Assembly (NCBI GenBank): GCA_903851195.1
Contig: CAINNJ010000057.1
Location: 1 to 64,000, forward strand
Direction of reading: 5' to 3'
Origin: an uncultured Acidobacteriia bacterium
Lineage (GTDB): Bacteria; Acidobacteriota; Terriglobia; Bryobacterales; Bryobacteraceae
Length of the DNA stretch: 64,000 nt
The position numbers were made by a program, and so were the translations under genes. The notes under the pieces were generated by a model. That model had not been told where the DNA came from and searched no databases. It saw only the letters and a program-made list of their open reading frames with translations. Of the stretch, positions 28,591-37,029 are shown one piece after another; the first letter of the stretch is position 1; each line of letters begins with the position of its first letter.

Positions 28591-29991
28591 ATGAAAAATC
28601 CTTTGTCACGTTCCACGATCCTTCTGTCTCTCGCCGTTACGGCCTGTTCGCTGTTGGCGCAAAAGCCCGCGGCGACTCCCTCGGGCGCCGCGAAACCCGA
28701 GTTTTTCGTGCATGCTTTCCATAAAGACAAACTGGGCGGCACGCTCGATTGCGGTCTCTGCCATGTCGCGGTGAAGGAAGGCTCGGTCACCCTGAAACGG
28801 CCGGGGCACGACCAGTGCATGACCTGCCACAGCGACGATTTCACCAAAGAGCTGAAGCCGGTGGTCTGCGAACAGTGCCACAAGACGTTTCCGCCGACCA
28901 GTTCGGAAGATCTGCTGCCCTTTCCGAGATATCAGGGGACGCGGGCGGTGCTGTTCGAGTTCTCGCACGCCAAACACGTGGATCAGAAGGCGCGCGTGGA
29001 TGCGAAAACCGGGTTCCGGGCCGACTGCACCTTTTGCCATAAGTTCGATGCCAAGGGTGTTTTCGCGTCGTTCCCGGGCCATGAGCAGTGCGCGACGTGC
29101 CATGCCAAACCCGGCATGAAACCGCAGTTGACGGCCGCCCTGACGGCCGAGGATTGCAGGGGATGCCATACGCCGGAGGAAATTGAGAACCCCGGCTTCA
29201 CCGAGGCCCGGCGTTTTGCCAATGGCCGGCAGACGGTGAACGGCAAATACATCAACATCTCCTTCTCGCACCTGCCGCATTTCAAGGCGAAAGAGCAGTT
29301 CGGAGTGAACTGCACGACGTGCCATTACGAGATTCCGCACAGCACGAGCGTGACGACTCTGTCCCTGCCGAAGATGCTCGATTGCGTGCAGTGTCACGAT
29401 TCGGCGAGGGCCGTGAACGCGAAGTTCCGGATGGGGAACTGCCAGACGTGCCACTCCGATACGGTGGCGGCGACGGCCGTGCCGAACAGCCACACGCGCA
29501 ACGTGAAGCCGGATTTCCATACGGAAGCGTTCCGCCGGGAGCACGCTTCGGAGGCGGCGGCGCCGAATGCAAAATGCGCCGTTTGCCATCTGAACGTGAC
29601 GCCGTCGGTCACGGCCAAAGTGCAGTGCGACGGTTGCCATCAGGTGATGCGTCCGGTGAACCATACGTCCCGCTGGAAAGACGATCTGCACGGAAAATAC
29701 GCCGCGCTCGACAGAACGGAATGCGCGACCTGCCACACGGCCGCCTACTGCAGCGACTGTCACAATGAACTGCCGAGGAGCCATCAGCCGCTGCCGCTGT
29801 TCAAGGCCGGCGGACACGCACTGCCGGCGCAACTCGACGTGCGGTCATGCCTGACGTGCCATACGTTCCAGAACACGTGTTCGGAGTGCCATGTGAACAA
29901 GATCGCGCAGAATCAGGGGCCGCAACCGGTGATCGTCGCGAAGGCGGCGCCGGCGAGGTCCGGGGTGGATCTGGTGGCGCTGTTCCGGTAG
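28591..29991 (+). CDS. 15-haem c-type cytochrome, possible lipoprotein
   Basis: A protein of 466 residues with fifteen CxxCH motifs, about one per 31 residues, a density typical of electron-wire cytochromes. The start is the ATG at 28591, 11 bp after the barrel gene; the frame is open upstream inside that gene but without a signal sequence. The N-terminus is an export signal ending in LAVTACSLLAQ. VTAC fits a lipobox with Cys19, so the protein may be lipid-anchored and displayed at the outer membrane, though signal peptidase I cleavage after LLA is also possible. The last haems are clustered (CATCH, CSDCH, CLTCH, CSECH). In context it is a candidate terminal partner of the barrel for moving electrons across the outer membrane. 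Confidence 0.92.
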   Translation: MKNPLSRSTILLSLAVTACSLLAQKPAATPSGAAKPEFFVHAFHKDKLGGTLDCGLCHVAVKEGSVTLKRPGHDQCMTCHSDDFTKELKPVVCEQCHKTFPPTSSEDLLPFPRYQGTRAVLFEFSHAKHVDQKARVDAKTGFRADCTFCHKFDAKGVFASFPGHEQCATCHAKPGMKPQLTAALTAEDCRGCHTPEEIENPGFTEARRFANGRQTVNGKYINISFSHLPHFKAKEQFGVNCTTCHYEIPHSTSVTTLSLPKMLDCVQCHDSARAVNAKFRMGNCQTCHSDTVAATAVPNSHTRNVKPDFHTEAFRREHASEAAAPNAKCAVCHLNVTPSVTAKVQCDGCHQVMRPVNHTSRWKDDLHGKYAALDRTECATCHTAAYCSDCHNELPRSHQPLPLFKAGGHALPAQLDVRSCLTCHTFQNTCSECHVNKIAQNQGPQPVIVAKAAPARSGVDLVALFR

Positions 29992-29998
29992 ACGCCAT

Positions 29999-30039
29999 AA
30001 AAAACGGCCCGCGCTGCTCACACAGCGCGGGCCGTTTTT
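29999..30039 (+). terminator. Strong intrinsic terminator after the cytochrome operon (bidirectional)
   Basis: A perfect inverted repeat with a 12-bp GC-rich stem (CGGCCCGCGCTG pairing with CAGCGCGGGCCG) and a six-base loop, flanked by A's on the left and T's on the right. It works in both directions. It lies 8 bp after the 15-haem gene and also at the end of the convergent monohaem cytochrome gene. Confidence 0.93.
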
Positions 30040-30060
30040 GTTCGGTGCCGGATTTCTCTA

Positions 30061-30381
30061 CTATTTGAGGGAGTGAATGTAGGCGATCAGATTGTCGAGA
30101 TCCGCGCCCGCCACGCCGGCGATCGGTTTCATCTTCCCGGCGCCCTTTGCGACCGCGCCCTTGATGGCATCGTCGCTGGCGTCGGCGAGCGGTTTAATGG
30201 TCACGCCCATTGCCTTGGCAATGGCGGGATTCCCTTCCCCTTTGGGGCCGTGGCAGCTCTTGCACTTGGCATAAACGGCTGCGCCGGCGGCCGCATCGGC
30301 AGCAAAGGCTCCGGCGGGCAGAGAGATGGCCGCGCCGCAGATGAGGCCAGCTGAAATGAGATTACGAAGTTTGAATTTCAT
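30061..30381 (-). CDS. Small monohaem class I cytochrome c
   Basis: A protein of 106 residues with a signal peptide (cleavage near GAFAAD), one CKSCH haem site (Cys40, Cys43, His44) and a Met ligand in GAGKMKPI. The ATG at 30381 has AAGGA upstream; the longer frame to 30471 is not needed. Such proteins are soluble periplasmic electron shuttles. It converges on the multihaem operon across a shared terminator, so it may carry electrons between the cytochrome b-c complex at 34-36 kb and other acceptors (inference). Confidence 0.9.
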   Translation of the reverse strand: MKFKLRNLISAGLICGAAISLPAGAFAADAAAGAAVYAKCKSCHGPKGEGNPAIAKAMGVTIKPLADASDDAIKGAVAKGAGKMKPIAGVAGADLDNLIAYIHSLK

Positions 30382-30519
30382 GGATCTGTTCCTTGTCCGA
30401 GCTGACAGACAGCCCCGGCGATAATTGATTCTCGCTACCTCATCATGGGATTGACAGACTATCCGTGTCAAGACAGAGTGTGCAACCGGGTGATTAAAAA
30501 TGGTTCAGCCAGGGAATAT

Positions 30520-31626
30520 ATGTCGATAGGGTCAGAAGGCATTACGAGTTTTATTCAGACGCTGGTGGAGTGCGAGTCGCCCAGCGATTCTCCCGCGGAC
30601 CTGCGACGTTTCATGGAACTGTTCGCGGATTCGCTGCAGGGGGAGGCCACCTGCAAGATGGCGGGGACGCACCTGCTCTGCAAGTTCCGGCTGCCGGGCC
30701 GCAAGAAGCAGGGCCAGGTGATGGCGCTGGGGCACGGGGATACCGTGTGGCCGCTGGGAACGCTGCGGACGATGCCGTTCCGATCGGCCGAGGGGCGACT
30801 ATGGGGTCCGGGAGTGCTCGATATGAAGGCGGGTCTGGCGATCTTTGTCCACGCGATGCGGGTGGTGCGGGAAAGGGATATCGCCCTGCCGCATGAGGTG
30901 CTGCTGCAGATCAATTCGGACGAAGAGACGGGCAGCGCGACATCGCGACAGTTGACGGAAGAGAATGCAAGACGCAGCAAGGCAGTGCTGGTGCTGGAGC
31001 CGGGCACGGGGCTCACGGGGAAACTGAAGACATCGCGCAAGGGGATCGGCGATTATTGGGTCCGGGTGCGCGGGGTGGCGTCGCACGCCGGGGTGGATTT
31101 CGAGAAGGGCGCGAGCGCGGTGGTGGAACTGGCGCGGCAGATCGGGGTGATCGCGGGGTTCACGGACGTGGCGCGCGGGGTGACGGTGAATCCGGGGACG
31201 GTGAGCGGAGGGACGCGGTCCAACGTGATCGCGGAAAGCGCCGAAGCGCATGTGGATATACGGGTTCCGAAGCTGCGCGACAGTGTCCGGCTGGAGCGGC
31301 AGTTCCGGGCGCTGCGGCCGTTCGACAAGCGGTGTTCGGTGGAGGTGAGCGGCGGGTTGAACCGGCCTCCGATGGAGCGGTCGAAGGGGGTGGCAGCGCT
31401 GTTCCGGCTGGCGCGGGCGGCTGCGGCGGAGGTGGAGGTGGAACTGGAGGAATCGGCAACGGGCGGCGGGTCGGACGGGAACTTTACGGCGGCGCTGGGG
31501 GTGCCGACGCTGGACGGGCTGGGGGCGGTGGGCGAAGGGGCACATGCGGCGCACGAATCGATTCTGACGGACAGGATCGAAGACAGGATCGAGTTGCTGG
31601 CGCGGCTCGTGGCGCGGATTCCTTGA
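30520..31626 (+). CDS. M20-family metallopeptidase (glutamate carboxypeptidase-like)
   Basis: A protein of 368 residues from the ATG at 30520 (AGGGA just upstream); the frame is open from 30445 without a ribosome site. Metal and catalytic residues of M20 peptidases are visible: HGDTVWPLG (His and Asp), GPGVLDMKAG (bridging Asp), DEETGS (catalytic Glu pair), EPGTG, the dimerisation-domain SHAG, and the late His in HAAHES. The closest pattern is the CPG2-like group that removes C-terminal glutamate or splits acyl-amino acids. There is no signal peptide, so it is cytoplasmic. Its stop overlaps the start of the next gene by four bases. Confidence 0.9.
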   Translation: MSIGSEGITSFIQTLVECESPSDSPADLRRFMELFADSLQGEATCKMAGTHLLCKFRLPGRKKQGQVMALGHGDTVWPLGTLRTMPFRSAEGRLWGPGVLDMKAGLAIFVHAMRVVRERDIALPHEVLLQINSDEETGSATSRQLTEENARRSKAVLVLEPGTGLTGKLKTSRKGIGDYWVRVRGVASHAGVDFEKGASAVVELARQIGVIAGFTDVARGVTVNPGTVSGGTRSNVIAESAEAHVDIRVPKLRDSVRLERQFRALRPFDKRCSVEVSGGLNRPPMERSKGVAALFRLARAAAAEVEVELEESATGGGSDGNFTAALGVPTLDGLGAVGEGAHAAHESILTDRIEDRIELLARLVARIP

Positions 31627-32666
31627 GACGGCAGGCGCGGGTGGTGGTGGTGGGCGGCGGTCTGGCGGGGCACCGGATTGCGTGGGCGCTACAGGGGGAA
31701 GCGGAGGTCACGCTGATCGATCCGAAGGATTACTTCGAGGTTCCGATGGCCGCGCCGCGGATGCTTGTGGAGCCGGCCAGGAGCGACGACGCGATTCTGC
31801 CGTTCGCGGAGTTTCTGCCGCGCGTCCGGCATGTGCTGGGGAAGGCGAGCGAGATTCGGCCGGAGTTCGTGCGGGTGGGCGAGGCGGAGATCCCGTTCGA
31901 TTACCTGGTGGTGGCGACGGGCGCGGGGTATGCGGACGATCTGGTGAAACCGCATGCGGGTTCGGCAGTGGAACGGCGCGCGCATTTTCGGCATTGGGCG
32001 GGGCGGATTCGCGAGGCGAAAGAGATTCTGATCGTCGGGGGCGGTCCGGTGGGTGTGGAACTGGCCGGGGAGATTCTGGAGGACCTGCCGGGGAAGAAGG
32101 TGACGCTGATGCACAGCGGTCCGGCGCTGCTGCCGCTGTTGCGGGGGAAGCCGCCGGCGTACGCGCTGTCGTTCCTCCGGGAGCGAGGGGCGGAAGTCCG
32201 GTTGAACGAACAGGTCACGGCGGCGCGGAAGGAGCGGGCGGAGGTGGTGCTGTGGTGCGCGGGGTACCGGATCGACACGGGATATCTGCGGGGATTTCCG
32301 GGAAACGTTCTGGATTCTCATGGCCAGGTCCTGGTGGACGCGGAGTTGCGGATGGCGGGGTCGCGGAATATCTTCGTGGCGGGGGATATCACGGCGCTGC
32401 CGGAGCCGAAGCTGGGGATCTGGGCGGGCCGGCATGCGGCGGTGGTGATCGCGAATATTCGCTGTCTGCTGCGGGGGAAGGCGGGGCTACGGACGTACCG
32501 GCCCGCGACGGGCAACCGGATGATGCTGGTGACGCTGGGGCGGAATCACGGAACCGGACATATTCCGCTGGGGGATTTCACGAACTCGTGGTTTGCGCGG
32601 CGGGTGAAGTCGCGGGATATGTTTATCGGGCGGTACCGGAAAGCGGTGGGGCTCGCGGTCCGTTAG
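31623..32666 (+). CDS. FAD-dependent NADH dehydrogenase-like (NDH-2 / AIFM2-type) flavoprotein
   Basis: A protein of 347 residues from a TTG at 31623 that overlaps the peptidase stop (TTGA). Two Rossmann motifs are seen: VVVVGGGLAGHRIA for FAD near the N-terminus and EILIVGGGPVGVELAGEI for NAD(P)H in the middle. VATGAGY and the late FAD-contacting NIFVAGDITALPEPKLGIWAG complete the fold. This is the AIFM2/FSP1 and NDH-2-like group, which reduces quinones with NAD(P)H. The short C-terminus lacks a clear membrane helix, so attachment is uncertain. It ends 3 bp into the convergent DUF1634 gene. Confidence 0.87.
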   Translation: MRRQARVVVVGGGLAGHRIAWALQGEAEVTLIDPKDYFEVPMAAPRMLVEPARSDDAILPFAEFLPRVRHVLGKASEIRPEFVRVGEAEIPFDYLVVATGAGYADDLVKPHAGSAVERRAHFRHWAGRIREAKEILIVGGGPVGVELAGEILEDLPGKKVTLMHSGPALLPLLRGKPPAYALSFLRERGAEVRLNEQVTAARKERAEVVLWCAGYRIDTGYLRGFPGNVLDSHGQVLVDAELRMAGSRNIFVAGDITALPEPKLGIWAGRHAAVVIANIRCLLRGKAGLRTYRPATGNRMMLVTLGRNHGTGHIPLGDFTNSWFARRVKSRDMFIGRYRKAVGLAVR

Positions 32667-33043
32667 AAAGTTCCTCGGAGGGACCAGAGCAGCAAGAGCA
32701 GGACCACGGCGCTGATGCCGGTGTAGAGCCAGTCGCGTTCGAGGAAGAACGCGACGATGGCGAAGGCGACGCGGAGCACGGGGGTCGCGATCATGACGAG
32801 GACGCCGAACTGCATGAGGGCGGCGGGGTCGAGGTGGCGCGCGCCGTGCCAGATGCCGGCGAGGCTGGTGAGGGCGAGCGGGACGGAGTGGAATTTACTG
32901 TAGGTGACCGGTTCCCTGCCCTGCCGCGCGAGATAGAGGATGCCGCCGGTGAGCATGCAGGCCGCGGCGAGGGCGACGCCGGCGTGGAGGAGGCGGCTGA
33001 CGCCGAGTTCGAGGTCGTTGTCGTTATCGCTGGTGGGAGCCAT
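32663..33043 (-). CDS. DUF1634 family membrane protein
   Basis: A protein of 126 residues with three transmembrane helices: residues 18-38, 80-98 and 105-122. Its first base overlaps the stop of the TauE/SafE gene, a pairing known from many bacteria and archaea where DUF1634 proteins sit next to TSUP exporters. It may be an accessory subunit of that exporter. No catalytic residues are visible. Confidence 0.85.
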   Translation of the reverse strand: MAPTSDNDNDLELGVSRLLHAGVALAAACMLTGGILYLARQGREPVTYSKFHSVPLALTSLAGIWHGARHLDPAALMQFGVLVMIATPVLRVAFAIVAFFLERDWLYTGISAVVLLLLLWSLRGTF

Positions 33044-33882
33044 CAGATCCTCTTCGACAGGCCGTTCCAGATCATCTCGGCGGCGAGGACGAGGAGGACG
33101 CTGCGAAAGACCTGGCGCAGGATGGAGACCCTGGCGCGGAGGAGGAATTTCGAGCCGGCGAGCGCTCCGGCGAGGACGCCAAGCATGACCGGCATCGCGA
33201 GGCCGGGACTAATGTAGCCGCGCACCAGGTAGACGCCGGCGCTGGCGGCGGCGGTGACGCCGATCATGAAGTTGCTGGTTGTCGTGGAGACTTTGAAGGG
33301 GAGGCCCATGGCGCGGTCCATGGCCAGGACTTTGGCGGCGCCGGAGCCGATGCCGAGGAGTCCGGAGAGGGCTCCGGCGGCGGTCATGAGGGCAAAGCCG
33401 AGGGGGACGCGGCGGGCTTCATAGAAACACGCTGCGCCGTTTGAGGGGAAGGAACCGTTCAGGCGAAGCCAGGCGCCGAGGGAATCGCCGGCGGGGAGTT
33501 CGGACTGGCAGGCGGGGTCGGCGGCGGAGGCTCCGAAGGCCGACCAGAGCAGGGTGATTCCGAAGATGACGGCGAGCGCGGAGGTGGGCACGTGCATGGC
33601 GGCGGCCGCGCCCATGAGGGCTCCGGAAGCGGTGGCCATTTCGAGGAAAAGGCCGATGCGCACGTTCGAGTAGCCTTCGCGCACATAGGCGGAGGCGGCG
33701 CCGGAGGAGGTGGCGATCACGGAGATCAGCGAGGCGCCCATGGCGTAGCGCATGTCGACGCCGAACACGAGGGTGAGAAGGGGGACGATGATGATGCCGC
33801 CGCCGAGTCCGGTGAGGGAGCCCAGGAAGCCGGCGCCGAGCGAGCCTGCGAAAACGAGAGCACTGAATTCCGCGGCGTTCAT
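33043..33882 (-). CDS. TauE/SafE-family (TSUP) anion exporter
   Basis: A protein of 279 residues with about eight membrane helices in two similar halves, each opening with a Gly-rich motif (GAGFLGSLTGLGGGIIIVPLL in the first half, GALSGLLGIGSGAAKVLAM in the second). TSUP proteins export sulphite, sulphonates or related organic anions. It is co-directional and overlapping with the DUF1634 gene. A large inverted repeat lies upstream at 33902-33981. Confidence 0.92.
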   Translation of the reverse strand: MNAAEFSALVFAGSLGAGFLGSLTGLGGGIIIVPLLTLVFGVDMRYAMGASLISVIATSSGAASAYVREGYSNVRIGLFLEMATASGALMGAAAAMHVPTSALAVIFGITLLWSAFGASAADPACQSELPAGDSLGAWLRLNGSFPSNGAACFYEARRVPLGFALMTAAGALSGLLGIGSGAAKVLAMDRAMGLPFKVSTTTSNFMIGVTAAASAGVYLVRGYISPGLAMPVMLGVLAGALAGSKFLLRARVSILRQVFRSVLLVLAAEMIWNGLSKRI

Positions 33883-33901
33883 GATCCTCTCTTGAGAAAC
33901 C

Positions 33902-33981
33902 GCTCGGGTTGCAGCCGTCGGGCGCGGCTGAACGGGTGGTTGCTCGGCATAACGGCGCCGCGCCCGACGGCTCCCGAGCTT
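33902..33981. repeat. Large imperfect inverted repeat between divergent operons
   Basis: GCTCGGG and GCCGTCGGGCGCGGC on the left pair with GCCGCGCCCGACGGC and CCCGAGC on the right: a 15-bp perfect stem plus a 7-bp outer stem, separated by a five-against-one-base bulge and a 27-28-base loop. It ends next to a TTTT run. It lies between the TauE/SafE start and the Rieske gene. It could be a terminator-like or attenuating RNA fold on the plus strand, a protein-binding palindrome, or a small mobile repeat. Confidence 0.8.
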
Positions 33982-34100
33982 TTAAGGGACCACAGGAAGG
34001 CCGAAATGTACAGGAACGCGAAAAGATCGTAAAAGTTGGTACAAACACGTTCCGGATACGTCGGGGCGCAAGTGGTGTCGAATAGAATCAATAAACGGAT

Positions 34101-34649
34101 ATGTCAGAACAGCTTCCCCCGACCCACGAATGTAATCCCGCGAAAACGCCGGCGACCGCGGACGCGATGCCAAGGCGCTCCTTCCACCTGGCAGTGATTT
34201 ATATTTGCAACGCGATTATGGGGCTGGCCCTGGCGGTGCCGACCATCCTGTATCTTTTTGTGCCGCCGCGCATGCGAAAGCAGTCGGCGTTCGTGGATGC
34301 GGGGGATGTGAGTCAGTTGCCGGTGGGGACGCCGGTGGAGATGAGCTTCCAGCAGAGCCGGGTGGATGGCTGGCGCGCGCTGACGGAAAAGCGCACGGCG
34401 TGGGTGGTGAAGACGGCCGAGAACAACGTGGTGGCGTACGGTCCGCAGTGCACGCACCTGGGCTGCGCGTATCACTGGGAAGAGGGGACGAAGCAGTTCG
34501 TGTGCCCGTGCCATGCGTCGTATTTTTCGATTCAGGGGGCGGTGCTGGCGGGTCCGGCGCCGCGGCCGCTCGATCGTTACGTGACGAAGATCCAGGACAA
34601 CCGGCTGCACATCGGGCCGCTGAAAGTCTCGGAAGAAGCGAAGGGTTAG
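34101..34649 (+). CDS. Rieske [2Fe-2S] protein of a cytochrome bc-type complex
   Basis: A protein of 182 residues with an N-terminal membrane helix (residues 29-53) and a Rieske fold holding the cluster through CTHLGC (Cys117, His119) and CPCH (Cys135, His138). The two cysteines Cys122 and Cys137 can form the usual structural disulphide. It takes electrons from quinol and passes them to cytochrome c. It precedes the cytochrome b-cc gene by 9 bp, so the two form a short operon for a complex III-like enzyme. The start is the ATG at 34101. Confidence 0.95.
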   Translation: MSEQLPPTHECNPAKTPATADAMPRRSFHLAVIYICNAIMGLALAVPTILYLFVPPRMRKQSAFVDAGDVSQLPVGTPVEMSFQQSRVDGWRALTEKRTAWVVKTAENNVVAYGPQCTHLGCAYHWEEGTKQFVCPCHASYFSIQGAVLAGPAPRPLDRYVTKIQDNRLHIGPLKVSEEAKG

Positions 34650-34658
34650 GAGACCTCG

Positions 34659-36314
34659 ATGAAAGCGAAGATCGATCAGTTTATCGAGGCACTGGAGCAC
34701 CGGACCGGAATTCCGGGCGCGGTGGAGCATTTTCTGAACGAGGAGATTCCGGCCTCGAGCGGGTGGCATCAGGTATTTGGCAGCGTGGCCATGTTCCTGA
34801 TCATGATTCAGTTTTTCACCGGCATCATGCTGGCGTTTAATTACGCGCCGACGCCGGGACAGGCGTACGACAGCCTGCGTTACATCCTGACGGAAGTGAC
34901 GGCGGGCCGGCTGATGCGCGGGCTGCACCACTGGGGCGCGAGCATGATTATCGTGATCGTGGTGCTGCACATGGTGCAGGTGTTCCTGTGGGGCGCTTAT
35001 AAAAAGCCACGCGAGGGCACGTGGATTGTGGGCGTGGTTCTGCTGCTGGTGACGCTGGCTTACGGGCTGACGGGATATTTGCTGGCGTGGGATAACCGGG
35101 CGTACTGGGGCACGGTGGTGGCAACGCAGATCGGAGCGACGGTGCCGCTGGCGGGTCCTTACGTGAGCCGGTTGCTGGCGAGCACGGGCGACATCGGCGT
35201 GGTGACGTTCGCGCGGTTTTACGGGCTGCATGTGCTGCTGCTGCCGCCGGCGACGATGCTGCTGATCGGGCTGCACCTGGTACTGGTGCGGCGGCACGGG
35301 GTGGCGCCGACGGTGGGCGACGAACTGAAGCCGAAGAAGCAGTTTTATCCGGAGCAGGTTTTCAAAGACACGGTGGCGATTTTCATCGCGTTCGCGATTC
35401 TGTTCACGCTGGCGATCAGTGTCCGCGTGCCGCTGGAGCGGATGGCGGATCCGACGGACACCACGTATATTCCGCGTCCGGAATGGTATTTCCTGTTTCT
35501 GTTCCAGATGCTGAAGGTGTTCGAGGGGCCGCTCGAAGTGGTGGGCACGGTGATCCTGCCGACGGTGGCGATTCTGGCGCTGATTCTGACGCCTTTTGTG
35601 GACCGCAGCAAGCTGGTGCGGGTGCGGCAGCGGACGCTGGCGATGGGTGTGGTGGTGCTGGCGGCGATCGGATGGGGAGGGTTGACGCTGGCGGCGATCA
35701 GGAGCACGCCTCCGCAGACGGCGGCGGCTTCGATCGATTTCTCGGGTCCGGTGCAGTGGATGCAGCTGAAGCCGGCGGAGCTTTCGGGAATTCATTACTA
35801 CAAGCAGGAGAACTGCGGAGCGTGCCATAACGTGACGCAGGGCGGCGAGGCGAAGGCGGGTCCGACGCTGCTGAACACGGGGCGGCGGCACGATGCGGCG
35901 TGGCTGGTGCAGCATTTCAAGGCTCCGCAGACGCTGAATCCGGGGAGCGCGATGACGCCGGTGAATCTGAATGCGGCGCAGCTGAACGATCTGGCGGCGG
36001 CGATGCTGGCGATGACGACGGATAACGGCGATCTGATCAGCACGACGCCGGCGTTCGCGGCGGATGGCGCGGCGCTGTACCAGAAGACGTTCTGCGGGAG
36101 TTGCCATATGGTGAACGGGGTGGGCGGCAAGCTGGGTCCGGTGCTGAATGGCCTCGCGACGCGGCGCACGGAGGCGTGGACGATCGATCATTTCGTGAAT
36201 CCGCAGAAGGTGTCGCCGGGGACGCCGATGCCTGCCTACAAGTTCAGCGGGCAGGAGATGCAGGATATGGTCGCCTATCTGTTCACGCTGCCGGACAAGG
36301 CTCCGGCGCAGTAG
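34659..36314 (+). CDS. Cytochrome b fused to two c-type haem domains
   Basis: A protein of 551 residues. The N-terminal half is full-length cytochrome b with haem ligands His90/His104 and His191/His206; the second pair is 15 residues apart, the spacing of b6-type proteins. The Qo-site motif PEWY is at 274-277. Residues 355-551 form a periplasmic part with two haem c sites (CGACH at 386-390, CGSCH at 479-483), each followed by a Met ligand (AMTPVN, TPMPAYKF). This joins quinol oxidase, haem b chain and two cytochrome c domains in one chain, replacing a separate cytochrome c1. It follows the Rieske gene by 9 bp. Confidence 0.93.
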   Translation: MKAKIDQFIEALEHRTGIPGAVEHFLNEEIPASSGWHQVFGSVAMFLIMIQFFTGIMLAFNYAPTPGQAYDSLRYILTEVTAGRLMRGLHHWGASMIIVIVVLHMVQVFLWGAYKKPREGTWIVGVVLLLVTLAYGLTGYLLAWDNRAYWGTVVATQIGATVPLAGPYVSRLLASTGDIGVVTFARFYGLHVLLLPPATMLLIGLHLVLVRRHGVAPTVGDELKPKKQFYPEQVFKDTVAIFIAFAILFTLAISVRVPLERMADPTDTTYIPRPEWYFLFLFQMLKVFEGPLEVVGTVILPTVAILALILTPFVDRSKLVRVRQRTLAMGVVVLAAIGWGGLTLAAIRSTPPQTAAASIDFSGPVQWMQLKPAELSGIHYYKQENCGACHNVTQGGEAKAGPTLLNTGRRHDAAWLVQHFKAPQTLNPGSAMTPVNLNAAQLNDLAAAMLAMTTDNGDLISTTPAFAADGAALYQKTFCGSCHMVNGVGGKLGPVLNGLATRRTEAWTIDHFVNPQKVSPGTPMPAYKFSGQEMQDMVAYLFTLPDKAPAQ

Positions 36315-36317
36315 ATT

Positions 36318-37016
36318 ATGGGCGACTTTCGATGGGCCGACGACGAAGAGTTGTTCGGTTTGATGCGCGAGCATCTGTTCACGGCGGCGGTGGGAGATGT
36401 GCTGGATACGATGGGGCTGCTGCGGCAGTTTCTGCCCCCGTCGATCCAGCCGCTGGATCCGGCGATGGTGGTGGTGGGGCGCGCGATGCCGGTGCTGGAG
36501 GCGGATTACTTCGCGTATCGGGATGAGGACGGGAAGGATGATCTGAGCCGGCGTCCGTTCGGGCTGATGCTGCGCGCGCTGGACGATCTGAAGCGGAATG
36601 AGGTGTATGTCGCGACGGGCGGGACGCCGCGGTATGCGCTGTGGGGCGAACTGATGAGCACGCGGGCCGGCATTCTGGGGGCGGCTGGCGCGGTGGTGAA
36701 CGGGTATTCGCGGGATACGCGGGGGATTCTGGAGCTGGGGTTTCCGACGTTCTCGATGGGGCGGTATGCGCAGGACCAGGGGTATCGGGGGAAGGTGGTG
36801 GACTTCCGGGTCCGGGTGGAGATGGAAGGCGTGAGTATCGCGCCGGGGGATATTGTGTTCGGGGATCTGGATGGCGTGCTGGTGATTCCCCGGGCGGCGG
36901 AGGAAGAGGCGATTACGCGGGCGCTGGAGAAGGTGACGAAAGAGAGCGCTGTGCGGATTGCGATCGTGAACGGCATGAGCACGGTGGAGGCGTTCGAGAA
37001 GTTCGGGGTGATGTAG
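36318..37016 (+). CDS. RraA-family aldolase-like protein (cytoplasmic)
   Basis: A protein of 232 residues without a signal peptide. It shows the RraA / 4-hydroxy-4-methyl-2-oxoglutarate aldolase pattern: WGELMSTRAGILGAAGAVVNGYSRDT (active-site Arg-Asp) and IAPGDIVFGDLDGVLVIP. It starts 4 bp after the cytochrome b-cc stop, so it may share its transcript, but a functional link is not obvious. It is the second RraA-like protein of the window; the other is exported. Substrate unknown. Confidence 0.87.
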   Translation: MGDFRWADDEELFGLMREHLFTAAVGDVLDTMGLLRQFLPPSIQPLDPAMVVVGRAMPVLEADYFAYRDEDGKDDLSRRPFGLMLRALDDLKRNEVYVATGGTPRYALWGELMSTRAGILGAAGAVVNGYSRDTRGILELGFPTFSMGRYAQDQGYRGKVVDFRVRVEMEGVSIAPGDIVFGDLDGVLVIPRAAEEEAITRALEKVTKESAVRIAIVNGMSTVEAFEKFGVM

Positions 37017-37029
37017 GGGGTATCCTCTG

